Below are positions 1 to 14,100 of a stretch of DNA of 64,000 nucleotides, one piece after another (positions within the stretch are counted from its first letter, which is position 1; each line of letters begins with the position of its first letter). Under the pieces are notes generated by a model. It saw nothing but the letters and a program-made list of their open reading frames with translations, searched no databases and was not told the DNA's origin. The position numbers and the translations under genes are program-made. This DNA is from Symsagittifera roscoffensis (taxonomy: Eukaryota > Xenacoelomorpha > Acoela > Convolutidae). The stretch spans positions 622,001-686,000 of the forward strand of contig NC_087065.1 in assembly GCF_963678635.1 (NCBI RefSeq), read 5' to 3'.

Positions 1-331
1 TGTTGTTTCTGTTGCCTAGTGTGTGTGGCGGCTGTGTGTGCAGTGGGGTTTCTAGTGGGACTAAAGGCGTGGATTGTGTGTTGGAGGATGTTTCTAAAAC
101 AATGTTGTTTTCTGTTGCCTAATGTGTGCGGCGGCTGTGCGTGCAGTGGGGGTTCTAGTGGGACTAGTGGCGTGGATTGTGTGTTGGTGGATGTTTCTTA
201 TTTTATGTTGTTTTCTTCTGCCTAGTGTGTGTGGCGGCTGTGTGGGCAATGGGGATTTTAGTGGGACTGTTGGCATGGATTGTGTGTTGGAAGACGTTTC
301 TAATACAATGTTGTTTTCTCTTGCCTAGTGT

Positions 332-1549
332 GTGTGGCGATTGTGTGCGCAGTTGGAATTCTCGTGGGACTACTGGCGTGGATTGTGTTGGAGGATGTTT
401 CTATTACTAGCTTGTTTCTGTCCCCTAGTGTGTGTGGCGGCTGTGTGTGCAGTGGGGTTTCTAGTGGAATTAAAGTGGTGGATTGTGTGTTGGAGGATGT
501 TTCTAATATTATGTTGTTTTCTCTTGCCTAGTGTGTGGCGGCTGTGTGAGCAGTTGGGATTGTAGTGGGACTAGTGGCGTGGATTGTGTGCTGGAGGATG
601 TTTCTAATACTATGTTGTTTCTGTTGCCTAGTGTGTGTGGCGGCTGTGTGTGCAGTGGGGTTTCTAGTGGGACTAAAGGCGTGGATTGTGTTTTGGAGGA
701 TGTTTCTAAAACTATGTTGTGTTCTGTTGCCTAATGTGTGCGACGGCTGTGTGTGCAGTGTTGGTTCTAGTTGGACTGGTGGCGGGGATTGCGTGTTGGA
801 GGATGTTACTAATACTATGTTGTTTTCTCTTTCCTAGTGTGTGTTGCGGCTCTGAGTGCATTGGGGTTTCTAGTGGGACTAAATGCGTGCATTGTGTGTT
901 GGAGGATGTTTCTAAAACTATGTTGTTTTCTGTTGCCTATTGTGTGTGGCGATTGTGTGCGCAGTTGGAATTCTCGTGGGACTACTGGCGTGGATTGTGT
1001 TGGAGGATGTTTCTATTACTAGCTTGTTTCTGTCCCCTAGTGTGTGTGGCGGCTGTGTGTGCAGTGGGGTTTCTAGTGGAATTAAAGTGGTGGATTGTGT
1101 GTTGGAGGATGTTTCTAATATTATGTTGTTTTCTCTTGCCTAGTGTGTGGCGGCTGTGTGAGCAGTTGGGATTGTAGTGGGACTAGTGGCGTGGATTGTG
1201 TGCTGGAGGATGTTTCTAATACTATGTTGTTTCTGTTGCCTAGTGTGTGTGGCGGCTGTGTGTGCAGTGGGGTTTCTAGTGGGACTAAAGGCGTGGATTG
1301 TGTTTTGGAGGATGTTTCTAAAACTATGTTGTGTTCTGTTGCCTAATGTGTGCGACGGCTGTGTGTGCAGTGTTGGTTCTAGTTGGACTGGTGGCGGGGA
1401 TTGCGTGTTGGAGGATGTTTCTAATACTATGTTGTTTTCTCTTTCCTAGTGTGTGTTGCGGCTCTGAGTGCATTGGGGTTTCTAGTGGGACTAAATGCGT
1501 GCATTGTGTGTTGGAGGATGTTTCTAATATTATGTTGTTTTCTCTTGCC
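332..1549 (+). repeat. 612-bp higher-order duplication
   Basis: The block starting near 332, a unit with GGCGATTGTGTGCGCAG, is repeated with a shift of 612 bp from 944, six units long. The two copies are nearly identical. A part of the block recurs again from about 1552 with a shift of 409 bp. Confidence 0.8.
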
Positions 1550-3560
1550 TAGTGTGTGGCGGCTGTGTGAGCAGTTGGGATTGTAGTGGGACTAGTGGCG
1601 TGGATTGTGTGCTGGAGGATGTTTCTAATACTATGTTGTTTCTGTTGCCTAGTGTGTGTGGCGGCTGTGTGTGCAGTGGGGTTTCTAGTGGGACTAAAGG
1701 CGTGGATTGTGTTTTGGAGGATGTTTCTAAAACTATGTTGTGTTCTGTTGCCTAATGTGTGCGACGGCTGTGTGTGCAGTGTTGGTTCTAGTTGGACTGG
1801 TGGCGGGGATTGCGTTTTGGAGGATGTTTCTAATACTATGTTGTTTTCTCTTTCCTAGTGTGTGTTGCGGCTCTGTGTGCATTGAGGGTTCTAGCGGGAC
1901 TGGTGGCGTGGATTGTGTGTTGGAGGATGTTTCTTTCTTTATGTTGTTTTCTCTTGCCTAGTGTGTGCGGCGGCTGTGTGTGCAGTGGTGGTTCTAGTTG
2001 GACTGGTGGCGTGGATTGCGTGTTGGAGGTTGTTTCTAATACTATGTTGTTTTCTCTTTCCTAGTGCGTGTGGCGGCTGTGTGTGCAGTGGGGTTTCTAG
2101 TGGGACTAAAGGCGTGGATTGTGTGTTGGAGGATGTTTCTAAAACTATGTTGTTTTCTGTTGCCTAATGTGTGCGGCGGCTGTGCGTGCAGTGGGGGTTC
2201 TAGTGGGACTAGTAGCGTGGATTGTGTGTTGGAGGATGTTTCTTTCTTTATGTTGTTTTCTCTTGCCTAGTGTGTGCGGCGGCTGTGTGTGCAGTGGTGG
2301 TTCTAGTTGGACTGGTGGCGTGGATTGCGTGTTGGAGGTTGTTTCTATTACTATGTTGTTTTCTCTTTCCTAGTGCGTGTGGCGGCTGTGTGTGCAGTGG
2401 GGTTTCTAGTGGGACTAAAGGCGTGGATTGTGTGTTGGAGGATGTTTCTAAAACTATGTTGTTTTCTGTTGCCTAATGTGTGCGGCGGCTGTGCGTGCAG
2501 TGGGGGTTCTAGTGGGACTAGTAGCGTGGATTGTGTGTTGGAGGATGTTTCTTATTTTAAGTTGTTTTCTCTTGCCTAGTGTGTGTGTCGGCTGTGTGGG
2601 CAATGGGGATTCTAGTGGGACTGTTGGCATGGATTGTGTTGGAGGATGTTTCTATTACTAGCTTGTTTCTGTTCCCTAGTGTGTGTGGCGGCTGTGTGTG
2701 CGGTGGGGTTTCTAGTGGGACTAAAGCCGTGGATTGTATCTTGGAGGATGTTTCTAATACTATTTTGTTTTCTGTTCCCCAGTGTGTGTGGCGGCTGTGT
2801 GTCCAGTGGGGGTTCAAGTGGGACTAAAGGGGTGGATTGTGTGTTGGAGGATGTTTCTAATAGTATGTTGTTTTCTCTTGCCTAGTGTGTGGCGGCTGTG
2901 TGTGCAGTTGGGATTCTAGTGGGACTAGTGGCGTGGATTGTGTGCTGGAGGATGTTTCTAATACTACGTTGTTTCTGTTGTCTAGTGTGTTTGGCGGCTG
3001 TTTCTGCAGTGGGGTTTCTAGTGGGACTAAAGCCGTGGATTGTATGTTGGAGGATGTTTCTAATACTATTTTGTTGTCTGATCCCCAGTGTGTGTGGCGG
3101 CTGTGTGTCCAGTGGGGGTTCAAGTGGGACTAAAGGGGTGGATTGTGTGTTGGAGGATGTTTCTAATACTATGTTGTTTTCTCTTGCCTAGTTGTGGCGG
3201 CTGTGTGTGCAGTTGGGATTCTAATGGGACTAGTGGCGTGGATTGTGTGCTGGAGGATGTTTCTAATACTATGTTGTTTCTGTTGCCTAGTGTGTGTTGC
3301 GGCTGTGTGTGCAGTGGGAATTCTAGTGAGACTAGTGGCGTGGATTGTATTGGAGGATGTTTTAAAAACTATGCGGTTTTCTGTTCCCTAGTGTGTGTGT
3401 GGCGGCTGTGTGTCCAGTGGGGGTTCAAGTGGGACTAAAGGGGTGGATTGTGTGTTGGAGGATGTTTCTAATAGTATGTTGTTTTCTCTTGCCTAGTGTG
3501 TGGCGGCTGTGTGTGCAGTTGGGATTCTAGTGGGACTAGTGGCGTGGATTGTGTGTTTGA

Positions 3561-5020
3561 GAATGTTTCTAATACTATGTTGAATTCTGTTCCCTAGTGT
3601 GCGGAGGCTGTGTGTGCAGTGGGGGTTCTAGTGGGAGTAGTGGCGTGGATTGTGTGTTGGAGGATGGTTCTAATAATGTCTGTTGCCTTTGTGTGTGGCA
3701 GCTGTGTGTGCAGTGGGGATTCTAGTAGGACTGTTGGCATGGATTGTGTTGGAGGATGTTTCTATTACTATGTTGTTTTCTGTTGCCTAATGTGTGCGGC
3801 GGCTGTGTGTGCCTAGTGTGTGTGTCGGCTGTGTGGGCAATGGGGATTCTAGTGGGACTGTTGGCATGGATTGTGTTGGAGGATGTTTCTATTACTAGCT
3901 TGTTTCTGTTCCCTAGTGTGTGTGGCGGCTGTGTGTGCGGTGGGGTTTCTAGTGGGACTAAAGCCGTGGATTGTACAATGGAGGATGTTTCTAATACTAT
4001 TTTGTTTTCTGTTCCCCAGTGTGTGTGGCGGCTGTGTCTCCAGTGGGGGTTCTAGCGGGACTGGTGGCGTCGATTGTGTGTTAGAGGATGTTTCTAATAC
4101 TAATTTATTGTCTGTTGCCTTTGTGTTCGGCGGCTGTGTGTGCAGTGGGGATTCTAGTGGGACTAGTGGCATGGATTGCGTGTTGGAGGATGTTTCTAAT
4201 ACTATGTTGTTTTCTGTTGCCTAATGTGTGCGGCGGCTGTGTGTGCAGTAGGGGTTCTAGTGGGACTTAAGGCGTGGATTGTGTGTTGGAGAATGTTTCT
4301 AATACTATGTTGAATTCTGTTCCCTAGTGTGTGGAGGCTGTGTGTGCAGTGGGGGTTCTAGTGGGAGTAGTGGCGTGGATTGTGTGTTGGAGGATGGTTC
4401 TAATAATGTCTGTTGCCTTTGTGTGTGGCAGCTGTGTGTGCAGTGGGGATTCTAGTAGGACTGTTGGCATGGATTGTGTTGGAGGATGTTTCTATTACTA
4501 TGTTGTTTTCTGTTGCCTAATGTGTGCGGCGGCTGTGTGTGCCTAGTGTGTGTGTCGGCTGTGTGGGCAATGGGGATTCTAGTGGGACTGTTGGCATGGA
4601 TTGTGTTGGAGGATGTTTCTATTACTAGCTTGTTTCTGTTCCCTAGTGTGTGTGGCGGCTGTGTGTGCGGTGGGGTTTCTAGTGGGACTAAAGCCGTGGA
4701 TTGTACAATGGAGGATGTTTCTAATACTATTTTGTTTTCTGTTCCCCAGTGTGTGTGGCGGCTGTGTCTCCAGTGGGGGTTCTAGCGGGACTGGTGGCGT
4801 CGATTGTGTGTTAGAGGATGTTTCTAATACTAATTTATTGTCTGTTGCCTTTGTGTTCGGCGGCTGTGTGTGCAGTGAGGATTCTAGTGGGACTAGTGGC
4901 ATGGATTGCGTGTTGGAGGATGTTTCTAATACTATGTTGTTTTCTGTTGCCTAATGTGTGCGGCGGCTGTGTGTGCAGTAGGGGTTCTAGTGGGACTTAA
5001 GGCGTGGATTGTGTGTTGGA
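3561..5020 (+). repeat. 730-bp higher-order tandem duplication
   Basis: Positions 3561-4290 and 4291-5020 are near-identical seven-unit blocks. A landmark is TTGAATTCTGTTCCCTAG at about 3580 and 4310. Each block contains a shortened unit ending GTGTGCCTAGTGTGTGTGTC. A third, partial copy follows with a shift of 537 bp. Confidence 0.85.
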
Positions 5021-6120
5021 GGATTTTTCTGATTCTATGTTGTTTTCTGTTGCCTATTGTGTGTTGCGGCTCTGTGTGCCTAGTGTGTGTGTCGGCTGTG
5101 TGGGCAATGGGGATTCTAGTGGGACTGTTGGCATGGATTGTGTTGGAGGATGTTTCTATTACTAGCTTGTTTCTGTTCCCTAGTGTGTGTGGCGGCTGTG
5201 TGTGCGGTGGGGTTTCTAGTGGGACTAAAGCCGTGGATTGTACAATGGAGGATGTTTCTAATACTATTTTGTTTTCTGTTCCCCAGTGTGTGTGGCGGCT
5301 GTGTCTCCAGTGGGGGTTCTAGCGGGACTGGTGGCGTCGATTGTGTGTTAGAGGATGTTTCTAATACTAATTTATTGTCTGTTGCCTTTGTGTTCGGCGG
5401 CTGTGTGTGCAGTGAGGATTCTAGTGGGACTGGTGGCAAGGGTTGTGTGCTGGAGGATGGTTCTAATACTATGTTGTTGTCTGTTGCCTGTGTGTGTTGC
5501 GGCTCTGTTGGCAGTGGGGGTTCTAGCGGGACTGTTGGCATGGATTGCGTGTTGGAGGATGTTTCCAATTCTATGTTTTTTTCTGTTGCCTAATGTGTGC
5601 GGCGGCTGTGTGTGCGGTGGGTGGTTCTAGCGCGACTGGTGGCGTAGTTTGTGTGTTGGAGGATGTTTCTAATACTATGTTGTTGTCTGTTGCCTGTGTG
5701 TGTTGCGGCTCTGTTTGCAGTGGGGGTTCTAGCGGGACTGTTGGCATGGATTGCGTGTTGGAGGATGTTTCTAACTATGTTGTTTTCTGTTCCCTAGTGT
5801 GTGTGACTTCTGTATGAGCAGTGGGGGTTCTAGTGGGACTAGTGGCGTGGATTGTGTGTTGGAGGATGTTTCTAATACTAGGTTGTTTTATGTTACCTAG
5901 TGTGTGTTGCAGCTCTGTGTGCAGTGGGGGTCTTAGCGGGACTGGTGGTATGGATTGCATGTTGGAGGATAAATCTATTACAATGTTGTTTTCTCTTGCC
6001 TAGTGTGTGTGGCGGCTGTATGTGCAGTGGGGATTCTAGTGGGACTAGTGGCGTAAATTGTGTGTTGGAGGTTGTTTCTAATACTATGTTGTTTTCTGTT
6101 GCCTATTCTGTGTTGCGGCT

Positions 6121-8155
6121 GTGTGTGCAGTGGGGTTTCTAGTGGGACTAGTGGCGTGGATTGTGTGTTGGAGGATATTTCTAATACTATGTTGTTTTCT
6201 GTTGCCTATTGTGTGTTGCGGCTCTGTGTGCATTGAGGGTTCTAGCGGGACTGGTGGCATGGATTGTGTGTTGGAGGATGTTTCTAATACTATGTTGTTT
6301 TCTCTTGCCTTGTGTGTGGCGGCTGTATGTGCAGTGGGGATTCTAGTGGGACTAGTGGCTTGGATTGTGTGTTGGAGGATATTTCTAATACTATTTTGTT
6401 TTCTGTTGCCTATTGTGTGTTGCGGCTCTGTGTGCATTGAGGGTTCTAGCGGGACTGGTGGCATGGATTGTGTGTTGGAGGATGTTTCTAATACTATGTT
6501 GTTTTCTCTTGCCTTGTGTGTGGCGGCTGTATGTGCAGTGGGGATTCTAGTGGGACTAGTGGCGTGGATTGTGTGTTGGAGGATATTTCTAATACTATGT
6601 TGTTTTCTGTTGCCTATTGTGTGTTGCGGCTCTGTGTGCATTGAGGCTTCTAGCGGGACTGGTGGCAAGGGTTGTGTGCTGGAGGATGGTTCTAATTTTT
6701 TATTGTTTTCTGTTGCCTAATGTGTGCGGCGGCTGTGTGTGCAGTGGGGCTTCTAGCGGGACTGTTGGCATGGATTGCGTGTTGGAGGATGTTTCTAAAT
6801 TTATGTTGTTTTCTGTTCCCTAGTGTGTGTGACTTCTGTGTGAGCAGGGGGGGTTCTAGTGGGACTAGTGGCGTGGATTGTGTGTTGGAGGATGTTTCTA
6901 ATACTAAGTTGTTTCCTGTTTCCCATTTGTGTGTTGCGGCTCTGTGTGCATTGAGGGTTCTAGCGGGACTGGTGGCAAGGGTTGTGTGCTGGAGGATGGT
7001 TCTAATTTTTTGTTGTTTTCTGTTGCCTAATGTGTGCGGCGGCTGGGTGTGCAGTGGGGGTTCTAGCGCGACTGGTGGCGTGGATTGTGTGTTGGAGGAT
7101 GTTTCTAATAATATGTTGTTGTCTGTTGCCTGTGTGTATTGCGGCTCCATTTGCAGTGGGGGTTCTAGCGGGACTGTTGGCATGGATTGCGTGTTGGAGG
7201 TTGTTTCTAAATTTATGTTGTTTTCTGTTCCCTAGTGTGTGTGACTTCTGTGTGAGCAGTGGGGATTCTAGTGGGACTAGTGGCGTGGATTGTGTGTTGG
7301 AGGTTGTTTCTAAAATTATGTTGTTTTCTGTTGCCTAGTGTGTTGCGGCTCTGTCTGCAGTGGGGGTTCTAGCGGGACTGGTGGCATGGATTGTGTATTT
7401 AAATTATTTTTCTAAAATTATGTTGTTTTCTCATGCCTAGTGTGTGTGGCGGCTGTGTGTGCAGTGGGGATTCTAGTGGGACTAGTGGCGTGGATTGTGT
7501 GTTGGAGGTTGTTTCTAAAACTATGTTGTTTTCTGTTGCTTAGTGTGTTGCGGCTGTGTGTGCAGTGGGGTTTCTAGTGGGACTAGTGGCGTGGATTGTG
7601 TGTTGGAGGATATTTCTAATACTATGTTGTTTTCTGTTGCCTATTGTGTGTTGCGGCTCTGTGTGCATTGAGGGTTCTAGCGGGACTGGTGGCATGGATT
7701 GTGTGTTGGAGGATGTTTCTAATACTATGTTGTTTTCTCTTGCCTTGTGTGTGGCGGCTGTATGTGCAGTGGGGATTCTAGTGGGACTAGTGGCTTGGAT
7801 TGTGTGTTGGAGGATATTTCTAATACTATGTTGTTTTCTGTTGCCTATTGTGTGTTGCGGCTCTGTGTGCATTGAGGGTTCTAGCGGGACTGGTGGCATG
7901 GATTGTGTGTTGGAGGATGTTTCTAATACTATGTTGTTTTCTCTTGCCTTGTGTGTGGCGGCTGTATGTGCAGTGGGGATTCTAGTGGGACTAGTGGCGT
8001 GGATTGTGTGTTGGAGGATATTTCTAATACTATGTTGTTTTCTGTTGCCTATTGTGTGTTGCGGCTCTGTGTGCATTGAGGCTTCTAGCGGGACTGGTGG
8101 CAAGGGTTGTGTGCTGGAGGATGGTTCTAATTTTTTATTGTTTTCTGTTGCCTAA
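6121..8155 (+). repeat. 1435-bp spaced duplication containing an in-frame 204-bp dimer repeat
   Basis: Segment 6121-6720 recurs at 7556-8155. Inside each, two 102-bp units form a dimer of 204 bp (68 codons) with landmarks CATTGAGGG at 6231 and again at 6435. The period is a multiple of three and the usual TAG is TAT or TTG, so one frame stays open for about 200 codons: hydrophobic stretches alternate with Gly/Ser/Cys-rich stretches. The - strand is open as well, so I do not call a gene. Confidence 0.75.
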
Positions 8156-11100
8156 TGTGTGCGGCGGCTGTGTGTGCAGTGGGGGTTCTAGCGGGACTGT
8201 TGGCATGGATTGCGTGTTGGAGGTTGTTTCTAAATTTATGTTGTTTTCTGTTCCCTAGTGTGTGTGACTTCTGTGTGAGCAGTGGGGATTCTAGTGGGAC
8301 TAGTGGCGTGGATTGTGTGTTGGAGGTTGTTTCTAAAACTATGTTGTTTTCTGTTGCCTAGTGTGTTGCGGCTCTGTCTGCAGTGGGGGTTCTAGCGGGA
8401 CTGGTGGCATGGATTGTGTATTTAAGTATTTTTCTAAAATTATGTTGTTTTCTCATGCCTAGTGTGTGTGGCGGCTGTGTGTGCAGTGGGGATTCTAGTG
8501 GGACTAGTGGCGTGGATTGTGTGTTGGAGGTTGTTTCTAAAACTATGTTGTTTTCTGTTGCTTAGTGTGTTGCGGCTCTGTCTGCAGTGGGGGTTCTAGC
8601 GGGACTGGTGGCATGGGTTTTGTGTTGGAGGATGTTTCTAATACTATGTATTTTTCTCTTGCCTTGTGTGTGGCGGCTGTATGTGCAGTGGGGATTCTAG
8701 TGGGACTAGTGGCGTGGATTGTCTGTTGGAGGATATTTCTAATACTATGTTGTTTTCTGTTGCCTATTGTGTGTTGCGGCTCTGTGCGCATTGAGGGTTC
8801 TAGCGGGACTGGTGGCAAGGGTTGTGTGCTGGAGGATGGTTCTAATTTTTTATTGTTTTCTGTTGCCTAATGTGTGCGGTGGCTGTGTGCGCAGTGGGGG
8901 TTCTAGCGGGACTGTTGGCATGGATTGCGTGTTGGAGGATGTTTCTAAATTTATGTTGTTTTCTGTTCCCTAGTGTGTGTGACTTCTGTGTGAGCAGTGG
9001 GGGTTCTAGTGGGACTAGTGGCGTGGATTGTGTGTTGGAGGATGGTTCTAATTTTTTGTTGTTTTCTGTTGCCTAATGTGTGCGGCGGCTGTGTGTGCAG
9101 TGGGGGTTCTAGCGCGACTGGTGGCGTGGATTGTGTGTTGGAGGATGTTTCTAATACTTTGTTGTTGTCTGTTGCCTGTGCGTGTTGCGGCTCCATTTGC
9201 AGTGGGGGTTCTAGCGGGACTGTTGGCATGGATTGCGTGTTGGAGGATGTTTCTAAATTAATGTTGTTTTCTGTTCCCTAGTGTGTGTGACTTCTGTGTG
9301 AGCAGTGGGGGTTCTAGTGGGACTAGTGGCGTGGATTGTGTGTTGGAGGATGTTTCTAATACTAGGTTGTTTTATGTTGCCTGTGTGTGTTGCGGCTCCG
9401 TTTGCAGTGGGGGTTCTAGCGAGACTGTTGGCATGGATTGCGTGTTGGAGGATGTTTCTAAATTTATGTTGTTTTCTGTTCCCTAGTGTGTGTGACTTCT
9501 GTGTGAGCAGTGGGGGTTCTAGTGGGACTAGTGGCGTGGATTGTGTGTTGCAGGATGTTTCTAATACTAGGTTGTTTTCTGTTTCCCATTTGTGTGTTGC
9601 GGCTCTGTGTGCATTGAGGGTTCTAGCGGGACTGGTGGCAAGGGTTGTGTGCTGGAGGATGGTTCTAATTTTTTGTTGTTTTATGTTGCCTAATGTGTGC
9701 GGCGGCTGTGTGTGCAGTGGGGGTTCTAGCGCCACTGGTGGCGTGGATTGTGTGTTGGAGGATGTTTCTAATACTATGTTGTTGTCTGTTGCCTGTGTGT
9801 GTTGCGGCTCCGTTTGCAGTGGGGGTTCTAGCGGGACTGTTGGCATGGATTGCGTGTTGGAGGATGTTTCTAAATTTATGTTGTTTTCTGTTCCCTAGTG
9901 TGTGTGACTTCTGTGTGAGCAGTGGGGGTTCTAGTGGGACTAGTGGCGTGGATTGTGTGTTGCAGGATGTTTCTAATACTAGGTTGTTTTATGTTGCCTG
10001 TGTGTGTTGCGGCTCCGTTTGCAGTGGGGGTTCTAGCGAGACTGTTGGCATGGATTGTGTGTTGGAGGATGTTTCTAAATTTATGTTGTTTTCTGTTCCC
10101 TAGTGTGTGTGACTTCTGTGTGAGCAGTGGGGGTTCTAGTGGGACTAGTGGCGTGAATTGTGTGTTGGAGGATGTTTCTAATACTAGGTTGTTTTCTGTT
10201 TCCCAATTGTGTGTTGCGGCTCTGTGTGCATTGAGGGTTCTAGCGGGACTGGTGGCAAGGGTTGTGTGCTGGAGGATGGTTCTAATTTTTGTTGTTTTCT
10301 GTTGCCTGTGTGTGTTGCGGCTCCGTTTGCAGTGGGGGTTCTAGCCGGACTGTTGGCATGGATTGCGTGTTGGAGGATGTTTCTAAATTTATGTTGTTTT
10401 CTGTTCCCTAGTGTGTGTGACTTCTGTGTGAGCAGTGGGGGTTCTAGTGGGACTAGTGGCGTGGATTGTGTGTTGGAGGATGTTTCTAATACTATATTGT
10501 TTTCTCTTGCCCAGTGTTTGTGGCGGCTGTATGTGCAGTGGGGATTCTAGTGGGACTAGTGGCGTAGATTGTGTGTTGGAGGTTGTTTCTAATACTATGT
10601 TGTTTTCAGTTGCCTAATGTGTGTTGCGGCTGTGTATGCAGTGGGGGATCTAGTGGGACTAGTCTCGTGGATTGTGTATTGAAGGATGTTTCTAAAACTA
10701 TGTTGTTTTCTCATGCCTAGTGTGTGTGGCGGCTGTGTGTGCAGTGGGGATTCTAGTGGGACTAGTGGCGTGGATTGTGTGTTGGAGGATGTTTCTAATA
10801 CTATGTTGATTTCTGTTGCCTAAGGTGTGCGGCGGCTGTCTGTGCAGTGGGTGTTCTAGTGGGACTGGTGGTGTGGATTATGTGTTGGAGGATGTTTCTA
10901 ATACTATGTTGATTTCTGTTGCCTAAGGTGTGCGGCGGCTGTCTGTGCAGTGGGTGTTCTAGCGGGACTGGTGGTGTGGATTGTGTGTTGGAGGATGTTT
11001 CTAATACTATGTTGTTTTCTCTTGCCTTGTGTGTGGCGGCTGTATGTGCACTGGGAAATCTAGTGGGACTAGTGGCGTGGATTGTGTTTTGGAGGATGTT

Positions 11101-14100
11101 TCTAATACTGTTCTGGTTTCTGTTGCCTAATGTGTGCGGCGGCTGACTGTGCAGTGGGGGTTCTAGTGGGACTGGTGGCGTGGATTGTGTGTTGAAGGAT
11201 ATTTCTAAAACTATGTTGTTTTCTGTTGCTTTGTGTGTTGCGGCTCTGTCTGCAGTGAGGGTTCTAGCGGGACTGGTGGCAGGATTGTGTGTTGGAGGAT
11301 GTTTCTAATACCATGTTGTTTTCTCTTGCCTTGTGTGTGTGTGGCGGCTTTGTGTGCAGTGGGGGTTCTAGTGGGACTGGTGGCGTGGAATAAGTGTTGG
11401 AGGATTTTTCTAAAACTATGTTGTTTTCTGTTGCCAATGTGTGTTGCGGCTGTGTGTGCAGTGCGGGTTCTATTGGGACTAGTCTCGTGGATTGTGTATT
11501 GAAGGATGTTTCTCCAACTATGTTGTTTTCTCATGCCTACTGTGTGTGGCGGCCGTGTGGGCAGTGGGGATTCTAGTGGGACTAGTGGCGTGGATTGTGT
11601 GTTGGAGGATGTTTCGAAAACTATGTTGTTTTCTGTTGCCTAATGTGTTGCGTCTCTGACTGCAGTGGGGGTTCTAGCGGGACTGGTGGCATGGATTGTG
11701 TGTTGCAGATTGTTTCTAATACTATGTTGTTTTCTGTTGCCTAAGGTGTGCGGCGGCTGTCTGTGCAGTGGGGGTTCTAGTGGGACTGGTGGCGTGGATT
11801 GTGTGTTGGAGGATGTTTCGAAAACTATGTTGTTTTCTGTTGCCTAGTGTGTTGCGGCTCTGACTGCAGTGGGGGTTCTAGCGGGACTGGTGGAATGGAT
11901 TGTGTGTTGGAGGATGTTTCTATTACTATGTTGTTTTCTCTTGCCTTGTGTGTGTGGCGGCTTTGTGTGCAGTGGGGGTTCTAGTGGGACTGGTGGCGTG
12001 GGTTGTGTGTTGGAGGATGATTCTAATACTTTGTTGTTTTCTCTTTCCTAGTGTGTGTCGCAGCTGTGTTTGCAGTGGGGACTCTAGTGGGACTAGTGGC
12101 GCGGATTGTGTGTTGGAGGATGTTTCTAAATTTATGTTGTTTTCTGTTGCTTAATGTGTGCGGTGGCTGTCTGTGCAGTGGCGGTTCTAGTGGGACTGGT
12201 GGCGTGGATTGTGTGTTGGAGGATGTTTCTAATACTATGCTGTTTCTGTTGCCTAGTTTGTGTGGCGGCTGTTTGTGCAGTGGGGGTTCTAGTGGGACTG
12301 CTAGTGTGGATTTTGTATTGCTTGATGTTTCTAATTCTACGTTGTTTTCTGTTGCCTACTTTGTGTGGCGGCTGTTTGTGCAGTTGGGGTTCTAGTGGGA
12401 CTGATAGTGTGGAGTAGTTTGTGTTGTGTGATATTTCTAATACTATGTTGTTTTCTTTTGACTAGTTTGTGTGGCGGCTGTTTGTGCAGTGGGGCTCTAG
12501 TGGGACTGCTAATGTGGAGTTTGTGTTGGATGATGATTCTAAAACTATGTTGTTTTCTCTTGTCTAGTGTGTGTGGCGGCTGTGTGTGCAGTGGGGTTTC
12601 TAGTGGGACTAAAGGCGTGGGTTGTGTGTTGGAGGATGTTTCTAAAACTATGTTGTTTTCTGTTGCCTAATGTGTGCGGCGGCTGTGTGTGCAGTGGTGG
12701 TTTTAGTTGGACTGGTGGCGTGGATTGCGTGTTGGAGGTTGTTTCTAATACTTTGTTGTTTTCTCTTTCCTAGTGTGTGTGGCGGCTGTGTGTGCAGTGG
12801 GGTTTCTAGTGGGACTAAAGGCGTAGATTGTGTAATGGAGGATGTTTCTAAAACTATGTTGTTTTCTGTTGCCTAACGTGTGCGGCGGCTGTGCGTGCAG
12901 TGGGGGTTCTAGTGGAACTAGTGGCGTGGATTGTGTGTTGGTGGATGTTTCTTTTTTTATGTTGTTTTCTCTTGCCTAGTGTGTGTGGCGGCTGTGTGGG
13001 CAATGGGGATTCTAGTGGGACTGTTGGCATGGATTGTGTGTTGGAAGACGTTTCTAATACAATGTTGTTTTCTCTTGCCTAGTGTGTGTGGCGGTAGTGT
13101 GTGCAGTGGGAATTCTCGTGGGACTAGTGGCGTGGATTGTGTTGGAGGATGTTTCTATTACTAGCTTGTTTCTGTTCCCTAGTGTGTGTGGCGGCTGTGT
13201 GTGCAGTGGGATTTCTAGTGCGACTAAAGCCGTGGATCGTATGTTGGAGGATGTTTCTAATACTATTTTGTTTTCTGTTCCCCAGTGTGTGTGGCGGCTG
13301 TGTGTCCAGTGGGGGTTCAAGTGGGACTAAAGGGGTGGATTGTGTGTTGGAGGATGTTTCTAATAGTATGTTGTTTTCTCGTGTGTAGTGTGTGGCGGCT
13401 GTGTGTGCAGTTGGGATTCTAGTGGGACTAGTGGCGTGGATTGTGTGCTGGAGGATGTTTTTAATACTATGTTGTTTCTGTTGCCTAGTGTGTGTGGCGG
13501 CTGTGTGTGCAGTGGGGTTTCTAGTGGGACTAAAGGCGTGGATTGTGTGTTGGAGGATGTTTCTAAAACTATGCTGTTTCTGTTGCCTAGTTTGTGTGGC
13601 GGCTGTTTGTGCAGTGGGGGTTCTAGTGGGACTGCTAGTGTGGATTTTGTATTGCTCGATGTTTCTAAGTCTACGTTGATTTCTGTTGCCTACTTTGTGT
13701 GGCGGCTGTTTGTGCAGTTGTGGTTCTAGTGGGACTGCTAGTGTGGAGTAGTTTGTGTTGTGTGATATTTCTAATACTATGTTGTTTTCTGTTGACTAGT
13801 TTGTGTGGAGGCTGTGTGTGCAGTGGGGTTTCTAGTGGGACTAAAGGCGTCGATTGTGTGTTGGAGGATGTTTCTAAAACTATGTTGTTTTCTGTTGCCT
13901 AATGTGTGCGGCGGCTGTGTGTGCAGTGGTGGTTCTGGTTGGACTGGTGGCGTGGATTGCGTGTTGGAGGTTGTTTCTAATACTAGCTTGTTTCTGTTCC
14001 CTAGTGTGTGTGGCGGCTGTGTGTGCAGTGGGATTTCTAGTGGGACTAAAGGCGTGGGTTGTGTGTTGGAGGATGTTTCTAAAACTATGTTGTTTTCTGT

